The notes: generated by a model not told the origin, from the letters alone. Shown: positions 1 through 6,151, numbered from the stretch's first letter. The stretch is DNA of 7,017 nucleotides from Patescibacteria group bacterium (GCA_018817245.1 JAHIUG010000058.1:1-7017), one strand, 5' to 3'. Numbers and translations are program-made.

Positions 1-828
1 AAGTATGTTGGCGGATATTGGTTTGCACCGCGCGGTCCCGTGTTTTTACCCGGTGTTCCAAAAGAGCAACTTCCAGAAGTGATGCGCGAGCTGATTGAGA
101 AGTTGGATCAGGAGGATCTATCAAAAAGTTTGTTTTGGAGGTTTGAGCCGCTCGTCGAGCTTGGCAAACCGGAGGGTTTTATACCGCTTTGCTTTAGGAG
201 AAACAATCCCACTAATCCGGCCTCTACTTTGCTCTTGGATATTAGTAAAGGCAAAGATGAAATATTGCGCGATATGCACCAGAAGACTCGTTACAACGTG
301 CGTGTAGCTGCTCGCGATGGAGTTACAAGTCGTATTGCCACGCATCCGGATGAAGTTAAAATTTTTCTAAACATGATGCAGGAGACAGCTGATCGCCAAC
401 ACTTTGTTCAGCATGACAGCGAATACATAGAAAAAGCGTTTAGATTTTTGGTCATGCATGGAATGGCGCGAATACGTTTGGCTGAATATGGTGATAAAAT
501 TTTGGCAGCAAATTTTGAAATACAATACGGCAACACACTGACCTATCTTCATGGAGCGTCTTCATCTGACGAGCGCAAGTTAATGGCGCCCTATGCTTTG
601 CACTGGGACGCGATCGCACAGGCAATACGAGACGGAATTATTTGGTATGATATGTGGGGAATCAATCCTGAATCAAAAGCATCTTTTACATACAAAGAAT
701 CTTGGGAGGGCATAACAAGATTCAAGCACGGTTGGGGAGGCAAACGCGTTGATCTATACGGAACCTGGGATCTCCCATTCAATTACCCATTGTACAGGTT
801 GGCGTTTTGGAAGCTTTGGAGATCTTAA
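1..828 (+). CDS. FemAB family peptidoglycan bridge aminoacyltransferase (5'-truncated by window)
   Basis: Frame 1 is open from base 1, so the gene starts upstream; the GTG at 40 is internal because the preceding codons read KYVGGYWFAPRGP, a typical FemAB segment. 275 residues are visible before TAA. FemA/FemB/FmhB enzymes use aminoacyl-tRNA to add amino acids to the lipid II stem peptide, building the interpeptide bridge at the inner membrane face. Visible hallmarks are HQKTRYNVRVAARDG (about residues 93-107 of the visible part; family pattern K/tRyNiRkA.k.G), the YLHGASS segment, YDMWGIN (about 216-222), and the C-terminal RFKHGWGG...DLYGTWDLP stretch. This is the tandem GNAT-like fold; no coiled-coil insertion of the staphylococcal kind is seen. 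Substrate amino acid cannot be read from sequence. The family is common in Patescibacteria. Family assignment is firm, exact specificity unknown. Confidence 0.9.
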   Translation, partial: KYVGGYWFAPRGPVFLPGVPKEQLPEVMRELIEKLDQEDLSKSLFWRFEPLVELGKPEGFIPLCFRRNNPTNPASTLLLDISKGKDEILRDMHQKTRYNVRVAARDGVTSRIATHPDEVKIFLNMMQETADRQHFVQHDSEYIEKAFRFLVMHGMARIRLAEYGDKILAANFEIQYGNTLTYLHGASSSDERKLMAPYALHWDAIAQAIRDGIIWYDMWGINPESKASFTYKESWEGITRFKHGWGGKRVDLYGTWDLPFNYPLYRLAFWKLWRS

Positions 829-855
829 CTTGGGTTTCTGTCATATTGTTAAGCG

Positions 856-864
856 TGTTATACT
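856..864 (+). promoter_or_regulatory. extended -10 promoter for the DUF378 gene
   Basis: TGT followed by TATACT (859-864) is an extended -10 element (TGnTATAAT type). No good -35 lies at the usual distance, which extended -10 promoters tolerate. Transcription would start near 871, giving an AT-rich leader of about 47 nt before 918. It is placed between the FemAB stop and the small membrane gene, which suggests that gene is transcribed on its own. Confidence 0.55.
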
Positions 865-917
865 AAATACGCCAGAAATAGCTCTAATAAAAATAAAATA
901 AATCTTAACCTTATTTT

Positions 918-1139
918 ATGATGAATAAAATGTGCACTCTTCACAAAGTCTCCTGGGTCCTAGTGATCATCGGAGGTCTTAATTGGGGGCTTATCGGAGC
1001 CTTTGATTATAATCTTGTAAACGCGTTGATCGGCAACTGGCCGAGCTTGGAACGCATCGTCTATGTGCTTGTCGGTTTGGCAGCCGTAGCTTTGTTATTC
1101 TTGTGTAAGTCATGCAAGGCTTGCAAGGCTGCAAAATAG
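918..1139 (+). CDS. DUF378 family small membrane protein (YuzA-like)
   Basis: Encodes 73 residues ending TAG. The segment HKVSWVLVIIGGLNWGLIGAF followed by NLVNALIG and RIVYVLVGLAAVALLF matches the DUF378 pattern (W.L..iGGLNWGl.G ... NLV ... RivYilVGla). Two transmembrane helices are visible, about residues 13-30 and 47-63. The tail CKSCKACKAAK is Cys/Lys rich, a short cytosolic-looking or metal-binding-like end. Molecular function of DUF378 is unknown. Start choice is uncertain: ATGs at 918, 921 and 930 are all in frame and none has a Shine-Dalgarno sequence; the homology-like part begins at the third (MCTLHKVSW), which would give 69 residues. It is followed by a bidirectional terminator shared with the converging tRNA-Lys. 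Confidence 0.88.
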   Translation: MMNKMCTLHKVSWVLVIIGGLNWGLIGAFDYNLVNALIGNWPSLERIVYVLVGLAAVALLFLCKSCKACKAAK

Positions 1140-1157
1140 TTTAATTACGTCCGATTT

Positions 1158-1184
1158 CAAAAATCCCCATTTAGGGGATTTTTG
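1158..1184. terminator. bidirectional Rho-independent terminator between DUF378 gene and tRNA-Lys
   Basis: Perfect 11-bp stem, 1158-1168 with 1174-1184, loop ATTTA. The GC core (CCCC/GGGG) is flanked by A5 on one side and T5 on the other, so an RNA from either strand gives a hairpin with a U tract. It lies 18 nt after the DUF378 stop and 3 nt beyond the encoded CCA of tRNA-Lys. Confidence 0.85.
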
Positions 1185-1187
1185 ATT

Positions 1188-1263
1188 TGGTACGCCGACT
1201 GGGACTTGAACCCAGGACCTTGGGCTTAAGAGGCCCCTGCTCTACCAACTGAGCTACCGGCGC
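1188..1263 (-). tRNA. tRNA-Lys (anticodon CUU), CCA encoded
   Basis: The reverse complement folds as a full cloverleaf of 76 nt: acceptor GCGCCGG/TCGGCGT, D arm GCTC-AGTTGGTA-GAGC, anticodon loop CTCTTAA with anticodon CTT at positions 34-36, five-base variable loop, T arm CTGGG-TTCAAGT-CCCAG, discriminator A and an encoded CCA (plus bases 1188-1190). It reads lysine AAG codons. Two slightly weak points are visible: G1-U72 is a wobble pair and position 27-43 is a G/A mismatch at the top of the anticodon stem. All conserved loop bases are present, so it is probably functional. No convincing promoter was found immediately upstream on the minus strand. Confidence 0.95.
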
Positions 1264-1273
1264 AAACGAGGAA

Positions 1274-1395
1274 CGAATAGGCAAGCTTGCTTGAATATTC
1301 GGGCCGAGTGCAGCGCTGGCAATAGCGTTAGCTATTACCGGCAAAAATTTCCTAGTTGGAAATTTGTGAGCGGATAGTAGCCAATTACGCGGCTA
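1274..1395. other. run of hairpins in the gap between two divergent tRNA genes
   Basis: Four inverted repeats follow one another without a usable ORF. (1) CGAATA 1274-1279 with TATTCG 1296-1301, enclosing the palindrome GCAAGCTTGC. (2) GCTGG 1315-1319 with CCGGC 1338-1342, then a C/A mismatch, then AATAGC/GCTATT around a GTTA loop. (3) AAATTTCC 1345-1352 with GGAAATTT 1358-1365, loop TAGTT. (4) TAGCC 1378-1382 with GGCTA 1391-1395. This could be a structured RNA, a decayed palindromic intergenic repeat, or the leader of tRNA-Lys. No known RNA family is recognised. Confidence 0.4.
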
Positions 1396-1423
1396 AAGTC
1401 AAGGTCGCACAGCAAATAATGCC

Positions 1424-1452
1424 TTGATAACGTTATTATTCTAAGCTAAGAT
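1424..1452 (+). promoter_or_regulatory. sigma70-type promoter for tRNA-Arg
   Basis: TTGATA (1424-1429), 17-bp spacer, TAAGAT (1447-1452). The predicted start near 1459 is about 16 nt before the mature tRNA 5' end, a normal length for a short tRNA leader. The -35 overlaps a small palindrome, ATAACGTTAT (1428-1437). Confidence 0.6.
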
Positions 1453-1474
1453 TATTCTTGTCTACTCTTCCTCC

Positions 1475-1546
1475 GCCCCTATAGTTTAAAGGATAGAACA
1501 CAGGCCTCCGGAGCTTGAAATCCACGTTCGATTCGTGGTGGGGGCA
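1475..1546 (+). tRNA. tRNA-Arg (anticodon CCG), CCA not encoded
   Basis: A complete cloverleaf of 72 nt: acceptor GCCCCTA/TGGGGGC (all pairs made, one wobble), D arm GTTT-AAAGGATA-GAAC, anticodon stem CAGGC/GCTTG with loop CTCCGGA (anticodon CCG), four-base variable loop, T arm CCACG-TTCGATT-CGTGG, discriminator A at 1546. The next bases are AAG, so CCA must be added by a nucleotidyltransferase, unlike the neighbouring tRNA-Lys. It reads arginine CGG codons. It has its own promoter upstream and a terminator 14 nt downstream. Confidence 0.95.
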
Positions 1547-1560
1547 AAGCAGAATAAAAG

Positions 1561-1586
1561 AATACCCGACACGAGAGTCGGGTATT
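1561..1586. terminator. bidirectional terminator between tRNA-Arg and the MopE/GH gene
   Basis: Perfect 10-bp stem, AATACCCGAC 1561-1570 with GTCGGGTATT 1577-1586, loop ACGAGA. It sits 14 nt after tRNA-Arg and 12 nt beyond the stop of the converging minus-strand gene. T-rich sequence follows on both strands, but the runs are short (TTT on plus, CTTTT on minus). Confidence 0.75.
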
Positions 1587-1598
1587 TAAGTAAAGGCT

Positions 1599-3836
1599 TT
1601 AAGGTTTGTTCACGAAATACGAATTGCCGAAGATTGAGACGTAATATCCGTAGTTCGCGATACGCCAATCTTCCTCCCAGCCGCCCAGAGGGAGATTGTT
1701 CTGATGGAACCAGATGTATCCGTCGATCCAGGGAAGGTGCTGATTGAGGTATGGATAGCCCGGATTGTTACCGGCGGCGAAGCGGTCCATCCACCAGTTC
1801 TGATAACCCGCCGAGCAGGAATTTGAAGCCGCGGTTTCGGCTATGATGCAGGGTGCGTTGGCGCAAAACTGGTCATGAAAGTTATTGTTGGTTTCTTTTT
1901 CCATCATGGCCGCTTTAAGAAACCATATGTCATTTGTTTCGCGTTTGCCGTTTTTGCAGGCGTGCACGAAGACATTGTAACCGACCCAGTTGTAATAGAC
2001 GCGATCAGTCTTCCAGTCAATGTATTTCGCGCCCGCGCCGCCGTTTCCGTAGAATCGCATATTGTAGTTGAGTCCGACGTGGATCCGACCCGGCGCTGCT
2101 CGGATGAGCAAGTTGGCCGCGAACACGAAAGCGTCTTTGAAAGCGGTGACACACTGCGTTTTGCTCCAGTTGGGATTGCAGTAGGGAGAATACTCGAGGT
2201 TCATCTCCGGAAGAACCGCGATGGCGATTTCGCCGGAATATTCATCTCTGATCCAGTAGGAGAATTGGCGCAACCGGTCGAGGTGCGCTTTAGACAGGTA
2301 ATGGTAAGGATACTGGCCGGCGAAGGTGTTGACGCGGAGGTCAAGCAACGGCAGGCGTCCGGAATTCCAAACCGCCTGCGCGGTGTCGGCAATGCTTGGC
2401 GCGCCGTTTTTCACCGATTCGCCGCTGTCCAAATTCCAGTAGAATTTGTAGAAGTAATGGAATAGGCCGGTGGCCTTGTCAACTTCACCAAGGTGGCTGC
2501 GTCCGGAATCTCCGGGCGAGCCTCCGGAGAACAGACCGCGCAGTACGCCTTTGTTGGAAACAGGCAGAGATTTGATCTGCAAAGATGTGTTGCAGCCTTC
2601 GTCAACTGCGTTATTACAGTTGTTGTCGATCGCATCGCAAAGCTCGAAGAGTCCGGGCCTTACATAGAGCGATCCATCGTTGCAATCGTTTTGGCATTCA
2701 GTGTAGCCGTCTCCGTCATTGTCGGATTCGCTCGGATCCTTGATGTTGTCGCAGTTGTTGTCGGCGATGCCGTCGCAGATTTCTGGAGCCTTGGGATGGA
2801 TTTGACCGTTCTGGTCTTGGCAGTCGCCACTTTGTGTGGCCGTGTAATTCCCCGAGGAGCCGCACAGACATTTGGCCTCGAATGTGCCGTAGCCGTCGTT
2901 GTCTCCGTCGAAATAAAAGATGGTACAACCTACGGCGTTTTCCTCATCCGTCTGTCCGTCGCAGTCGTCATCCTGGTTGTTGCAGGTTTCGGTGTTTGAT
3001 TGCATGTCCTGAATGCAATTCAGACTGCCGTTTTGGCATTCGGTATGTCCCTGGGCGCAAATGCCGGGAGAGCCCGTATTACAGAACTGGTCACCTCCGG
3101 GATTGTTTTCATCCGTCTGTCCGTCGCAGTCGTCATCTTTGCCGTTGCATTTCTCAACGCTCGGAGGCTTTGGCTTGCAGGTTTGCGGAATGCCATTCGC
3201 ACAGAGCGGCAGCGTAACTTTGCATTCACCCAGTCCGCAAGTCGCGGTTCCGAGGTATTCATCCGTCTGTCCGTCGCAGTCGTCATCTTTGCCGTTGCAA
3301 GTTTCCTGAACGGATTGGATGGTTTGCACGCAGATCAGTGACCCCTCTTGGCATTTGCTTGTTCCCACAGAACAGATTCCGGGTTTTTTTGTATTGCAAG
3401 GCTGATTTGTATCAGCGCTGCCCTCATCAGTCTGCCCGTCGCAGTCGTTATCCACTCCGTCGCAGACTTCGGTTTGAGGATACATGTCGGGAATGCAGAT
3501 GATCATTCCATTTTTGCACTCGGAAACTCCTTGGGTGCAGATGCCCGGAATGCCTGTATAGCAGATCCAATCGCCTTGAGGATTGCCCTCATCAATCTGC
3601 CCGTCGCAGTTGTCGTCTTCCAAGTTGCAGGTTTCGACTGCGGCCGGGTGGACATCATTGTCCAGATCGTCACAGTCGCCGGTGTTCTCGGTGAAGCCGT
3701 CACCATCCCGGTCCATCTGGCCGGGACTGACGGAAGCGTCTTCCTGATTTTCGGCGGGCGGTTCTGGTTGCGGATTGAAACCGCAGTTGCACATAAGCAA
3801 CATGAAAACAGTCAGTGAAATTTGTCGCGCGCTCAT
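1599..3836 (-). CDS. predicted exported protein: seven MopE-type metal-binding repeats fused to a GH26-like glycoside hydrolase barrel
   Basis: 745 residues. Residues 1-19 form a short hydrophobic signal (LTVFMLLMC); C16 or C18 might be lipidated, but the lipobox is poor. A Pro/Glu/Asp linker follows. Residues about 68-414 hold seven copies of the MopE-type motif (C-N/D-x3-D-D/N-x-C-D-G-Q-x-D-E) near 70, 125, 180, 230, 285, 354 and 400, with Cys-rich spacers (GIC..G...C.NG...C) and calcium-loop sequences DRDGDG (42), DGDNDG (310), DNDGDG (372). Residues about 430-745 lack repeats and read as a clan GH-A barrel closest to GH26: LPLLDLRVN (496), PEMNLEYSPY with E544 as candidate acid/base, VYYNWVGYNVFVH (613), CIIAETAAS with E667 as candidate nucleophile, DGYIWFHQNN (705). 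Likely a calcium-stabilised surface or secreted polysaccharide hydrolase; the substrate is unknown. It is a single gene with its own SD and promoter. Confidence 0.8.
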   Translation of the reverse strand: MSARQISLTVFMLLMCNCGFNPQPEPPAENQEDASVSPGQMDRDGDGFTENTGDCDDLDNDVHPAAVETCNLEDDNCDGQIDEGNPQGDWICYTGIPGICTQGVSECKNGMIICIPDMYPQTEVCDGVDNDCDGQTDEGSADTNQPCNTKKPGICSVGTSKCQEGSLICVQTIQSVQETCNGKDDDCDGQTDEYLGTATCGLGECKVTLPLCANGIPQTCKPKPPSVEKCNGKDDDCDGQTDENNPGGDQFCNTGSPGICAQGHTECQNGSLNCIQDMQSNTETCNNQDDDCDGQTDEENAVGCTIFYFDGDNDGYGTFEAKCLCGSSGNYTATQSGDCQDQNGQIHPKAPEICDGIADNNCDNIKDPSESDNDGDGYTECQNDCNDGSLYVRPGLFELCDAIDNNCNNAVDEGCNTSLQIKSLPVSNKGVLRGLFSGGSPGDSGRSHLGEVDKATGLFHYFYKFYWNLDSGESVKNGAPSIADTAQAVWNSGRLPLLDLRVNTFAGQYPYHYLSKAHLDRLRQFSYWIRDEYSGEIAIAVLPEMNLEYSPYCNPNWSKTQCVTAFKDAFVFAANLLIRAAPGRIHVGLNYNMRFYGNGGAGAKYIDWKTDRVYYNWVGYNVFVHACKNGKRETNDIWFLKAAMMEKETNNNFHDQFCANAPCIIAETAASNSCSAGYQNWWMDRFAAGNNPGYPYLNQHLPWIDGYIWFHQNNLPLGGWEEDWRIANYGYYVSIFGNSYFVNKP
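3108..3299. repeat. 42-bp identical direct repeats inside the MopE-repeat coding region
   Basis: Bases 3108-3149 and 3258-3299 are identical over 42 bp, exactly 150 bp apart. They encode the same block, CNGKDDDCDGQTDE, in the third and fourth MopE repeats. Other repeat copies in the gene are diverged at the DNA level. This suggests a recent duplication or gene conversion between adjacent repeats, in frame (150 nt = 50 codons). Confidence 0.9.
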
Positions 3837-3841
3837 GGTTA

Positions 3842-3849
3842 CCCCCTTT
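3842..3849 (-). promoter_or_regulatory. Shine-Dalgarno of the MopE/GH gene
   Basis: On the minus strand AAAGGGGG lies 5 nt before the ATG at 3836-3834. It supports this start, which also places a hydrophobic signal segment at the N terminus. Confidence 0.7.
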
Positions 3850-3887
3850 TGTTTATAGCGGGCTATAGATTGTTAAAGACCTGATTC

Positions 3888-3917
3888 CATATAAAATCAT
3901 TCAGCGTCAAATGTCAA
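3888..3917 (-). promoter_or_regulatory. candidate promoter of the MopE/GH gene
   Basis: On the minus strand a consensus TTGACA (plus 3912-3917) is followed after 18 nt by TATATG (plus 3888-3893), a weak -10. Transcription would begin near 3881, about 45 nt before the start codon. A second near-match TTGACG overlaps downstream (plus 3905-3910) but has no matching -10. Confidence 0.4.
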
Positions 3918-4006
3918 CTATCTGCGTCATTTGTTTTGACCAGTATTTTAGGTTACCACTTGGCCTTTCTTCATTTATTAGATAAGCTGTGCTTTGTATG
4001 TCAGAG

Positions 4007-4345
4007 ATGCGAATTATAATCGAACCCATTTCGTTAGATGAGTTACAGAAAATTGCAGAAGAGCGATTCGGTGATATGGTTAAGGCCGTGGTTGATGTCC
4101 AAAAGCAGATCATGGCCATAGGAGGAGAGCTCCATGCTGACGAAGAGGCCCTGTTATTGGAACAGGGATCAAAACAAGATGATTTATGGGGCATTAATAT
4201 TTATCCGGATGAAGCACCAGAGAAGCAAATAGAGTTTGATTCCATGATAAATTTAAGGCCTCGTCAAGGAAATCGTTCGCGCAGTGTGGAGGATGCGGAA
4301 ATAAGACGAAAGATCGAAGAAATTGTCAGAGCTCTAATCAAATAA
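4007..4345 (+). CDS. DUF5674 family protein
   Basis: The protein begins MRIIIEPISLDELQKIAEERFGD and contains VKAVVD, IMAIGGELHADEEALLLEQGS, DDLWGINIYP, IEFDSMINLRP and GNRSR, the pattern I know for DUF5674, a small conserved family frequent in Patescibacteria. 112 residues from this start, a usual length. The frame is open further up, with a GTG at 3989 and an ATG at 3998, but the ATG at 4007 gives the usual family N terminus; there is no clear Shine-Dalgarno at any of them (only CAGAG just before 4007). No catalytic residues or membrane segments are evident; the acidic HADEE block and the conserved GNRSR tail suggest a soluble protein. Function unknown. It is the first of a tight three-gene plus-strand cluster, with one base between its TAA and the next ATG, suggesting co-translation. 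Confidence 0.88.
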   Translation: MRIIIEPISLDELQKIAEERFGDMVKAVVDVQKQIMAIGGELHADEEALLLEQGSKQDDLWGINIYPDEAPEKQIEFDSMINLRPRQGNRSRSVEDAEIRRKIEEIVRALIK

Positions 4346-4346
4346 T

Positions 4347-4706
4347 ATGGACGCTGTCTTACACAAGGGGCTTACGCAAGAGCGATGGTCTGAGCTGTCA
4401 CTCATGGAACAGCTTGGAAATATTAGTAGTGAAGTTGGACGAGCGATTAACCGTAATCGTAGAGGTGATAAAGTACAGTGCGATAGAGCTTTGGAGCGAG
4501 CACTTGAGTTATTTGATATTACTATGGCAGATTCCAGATGGAGGCATCGCTTGAAAGAAATTGCGCGAACCCGGGAAATTGTTTGTGATGTATTTTATGG
4601 CGATAACCAATATAAAGTTAGTCTCGAAAATCTGGATAAATATTTTAATCAATTTGCCTACGCAGCCAGATTAGAACACGAAAAACGATTAATGATATAC
4701 GATTAA
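4347..4706 (+). CDS. conserved small helical protein of Patescibacteria, function unknown
   Basis: 119 residues, predicted mainly alpha-helical. The core reads RWSELSLMEQLGNISSEVGRAIN (about residues 13-35), then ALERALELFDITMADSRWRHRLKEIARTREIVCDVFYG and a C-terminal YFNQFAYAARLE. I recognise this as a frequent hypothetical protein in Patescibacteria (W..LS..EQ..NI.SEV ... RALELlDlTi.D ... RL.Ei.R.RE), without a name I can give safely. No signal peptide, membrane segment or metal ligands. Its ATG is one base after the preceding DUF5674 stop, so translation is probably coupled. The last codons and the TAA (4704-4706) lie inside a 14-nt tandem repeat that continues to the proS start, so the C-terminal residues KRLMIYD may be repeat-derived rather than conserved. 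Confidence 0.8.
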   Translation: MDAVLHKGLTQERWSELSLMEQLGNISSEVGRAINRNRRGDKVQCDRALERALELFDITMADSRWRHRLKEIARTREIVCDVFYGDNQYKVSLENLDKYFNQFAYAARLEHEKRLMIYD

Positions 4707-4718
4707 CGATATACGATT
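4685..4718 (+). repeat. 14-nt tandem repeat spanning a stop codon and the proS upstream region
   Basis: ACGATTAATGATAT (4685-4698), ACGATTAACGATAT (4699-4712) and a partial ACGATT (4713-4718): 2.4 copies with one mismatch. It supplies the stop of the small helical gene and fills the 14-nt gap before proS, leaving no room for a normal Shine-Dalgarno. Confidence 0.85.
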
Positions 4719-4720
4719 TT

Positions 4721-5995
4721 ATGAGAATGACACATCTATTTACCAAAACCCAGAAAGAGCCACCTAAGGAGTCAGAATCTGCGAACGCGCGGCTTTTGGT
4801 TCAGGCCGGTTTTGTCGATCAACTAATGGCCGGGGTTTATACATATTTGCCGCTTGGTCTGAAAGTATTGCAGCGCATTCAATCCATTGTTAGAGAAGAG
4901 ATGGATGCTATTGGAGGGCAAGAGATTTTAATGCCAGCGCTTCTTCCTGCTGAACCCTGGAAGACAACCGGTCGATGGAAAGATCCAGGTCCAGAAGTAA
5001 TGTTTCAATTTAAGGGCTTGGGAAAGCGCGATGTTGGTTTAGGTTGGACGCACGAAGAAATCGTAACTCCATTAGTACAAAAGTTTGCGAAGTCATATAA
5101 AGATTTTCCTGTTGCGGTTTATCAGATGCAGGATAAGTTTCGGAATGAATTAAGAGCTAAGTCCGGGATTTTGCGCGGTCGCGAATTTAACATGAAAGAT
5201 TTGTACAGCTTTCACACGAGTGTGGAAGATATGGAGGCGTATTACGATAAGGTTTTGGAAGCTTACAAACGTGTGTTTGAGCGTTGCGGAATTGTTGCAA
5301 TTCCAACCGAAGCTTCAGGCGGTGCCTTTTCCAAAGTAAGCCATGAATTTCAGACGCCCACGGAAAGCGGAGAAGATACAATTTTTGTAAACAAGGCAGG
5401 AGATTATGCGTGGAACAAAGAGATGTTTCCAAAGATGAAAGACGGAGATGATGCTCCGGATGGGTCGGGTCCTGTGAAAGAAACAAAGGCTATTGAAGTT
5501 GGAAATATATTCAAACTGAAAAATAGATTTACTGATGCTTTCAAATTTACTTTTGTTGATGAGAAAGGAAAAAAGCAGCCTGTGTACATGGGCTGTTACG
5601 GAATCGGTCCATCTCGCGTTATGGGTACTATTGTCGAAGCCTCGCATGACGAGCGTGGAATGATATGGCCCAAGAGTGTGGCTCCAATGCCCGTGCAATT
5701 GGTTTCACTTCAATCCAAGGACAAGACAATGCAGGAAAAAATTGAGAATAAGTCTGAAGCTCTGTATGAGGATTTTAAGAAACTGGGTGTTGAAGTTTTG
5801 TGGGACAACCGTGACATGTCTATTGGTGAAAAATTAGCGGACGCTGATTTGATAGGACTGCCATTACGGCTGGTTGTCTCAGAAAAAACTTTAAAAGAAG
5901 ATTCTGTGGAATGGAAACTGCGCGCAGAAAAAGAAATGCAGCTCGTTAAGCTGCAGGATGTTTTGGAAGAGGTTGTAACTTTTGTTAGGGAATAA
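4721..5995 (+). CDS. proS: prolyl-tRNA synthetase, short form without insertion domain
   Basis: 424 residues. Class II synthetase that charges tRNA-Pro with proline using ATP, in the cytosol. Motif 1 lies in IVREEMDAIGGQEILMPALLP (about 56-76); the TxE loop is THEE (110-113); motif 2 is FRNELRAKSG..RGREFNMKDLYSFH (140-165); motif 3 is GCYGIGPSRVMG (291-302). The C-terminal anticodon-binding domain starts near 322 (PMPVQLVSL) and includes WDNRDMSIGEKLADADLIGLP (361-381). Usual bacterial ProRS is about 570 residues with an editing (INS) domain between motifs 2 and 3; here only about 125 residues separate them, so INS is absent, as in mitochondrial and some alphaproteobacterial enzymes. The ATG at 4721 gives the standard N terminus (MTHLFTKTQKEPP two residues later), although no Shine-Dalgarno is visible. 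Third gene of a compact cluster. Confidence 0.97.
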   Translation: MRMTHLFTKTQKEPPKESESANARLLVQAGFVDQLMAGVYTYLPLGLKVLQRIQSIVREEMDAIGGQEILMPALLPAEPWKTTGRWKDPGPEVMFQFKGLGKRDVGLGWTHEEIVTPLVQKFAKSYKDFPVAVYQMQDKFRNELRAKSGILRGREFNMKDLYSFHTSVEDMEAYYDKVLEAYKRVFERCGIVAIPTEASGGAFSKVSHEFQTPTESGEDTIFVNKAGDYAWNKEMFPKMKDGDDAPDGSGPVKETKAIEVGNIFKLKNRFTDAFKFTFVDEKGKKQPVYMGCYGIGPSRVMGTIVEASHDERGMIWPKSVAPMPVQLVSLQSKDKTMQEKIENKSEALYEDFKKLGVEVLWDNRDMSIGEKLADADLIGLPLRLVVSEKTLKEDSVEWKLRAEKEMQLVKLQDVLEEVVTFVRE

Positions 5996-6006
5996 ATAAG
6001 TATAGA

Positions 6007-6054
6007 GTATACAGTATTGAGTATTCAGTATATCTATTTGAACATACTGTATAC
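6007..6054. repeat. AT-rich inverted repeat downstream of proS
   Basis: GTATACAGTAT (6007-6017) and ATACTGTATAC (6044-6054) are an exact 11-bp inverted repeat. Between and after them are more GTAT/ATAC-type words (AGTATTCAGTATA; CCGTATACTGCATACCG). It begins 11 nt after the proS stop. It resembles the low-complexity intergenic filler seen before proS in kind, though not in sequence. Confidence 0.7.
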
Positions 6055-6080
6055 CGTATACTGCATACCGAAAACTTTCT

Positions 6081-6112
6081 AAAAGCTCCTCGGATTGTGG
6101 GCGTGAGCTTTT
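6081..6112 (+). terminator. possible terminator of the proS cluster
   Basis: AAAAGCTC (6081-6088) pairs with GAGCTTTT (6105-6112) around a 16-nt loop. The T run is at the stem end, as in Rho-independent terminators. The loop is long and the GC core is only 4 bp, so it is moderate evidence. It lies 86 nt after proS. Confidence 0.45.
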
Positions 6113-6151
6113 GCAATTTCTGAATCTAAAATTTTTGGTTTAACAAACAGT

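Noticed and set aside
40..42. GTG at 40 as the start of the FemAB gene
   Set aside because: Upstream in-frame codons already match the family (GGYWFAPRGP), so the true start lies before the window.
1483..1668. Small frames overlapping tRNA-Arg (1486-1668 minus, 1535-1747 plus)
   Set aside because: They overlap a complete tRNA and a terminator and show no coding features.
3108..3299. Direct repeats considered as a CRISPR array
   Set aside because: Only two identical units, 150 bp apart, both in frame inside a protein repeat; no regular 30-40 bp spacers and no cas genes.
1875..3818. Long plus-strand open frames opposite the MopE/GH gene (for example 1875-2465, 2493-2999, 3348-3818)
   Set aside because: They mirror the repetitive Asp/Cys-rich codons of the minus-strand gene, have no ribosome binding sites and give Val/Ala-rich sequences without recognisable domains. 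The minus strand has the signal peptide, repeats and SD.
3989..4000. GTG 3989 or ATG 3998 as start of the DUF5674 gene
   Set aside because: They add residues not typical of the family and have no SD; ATG 4007 gives the usual M-(R/K)-I-I-I-E-P-I-S start. ATG 3998 cannot be fully excluded.
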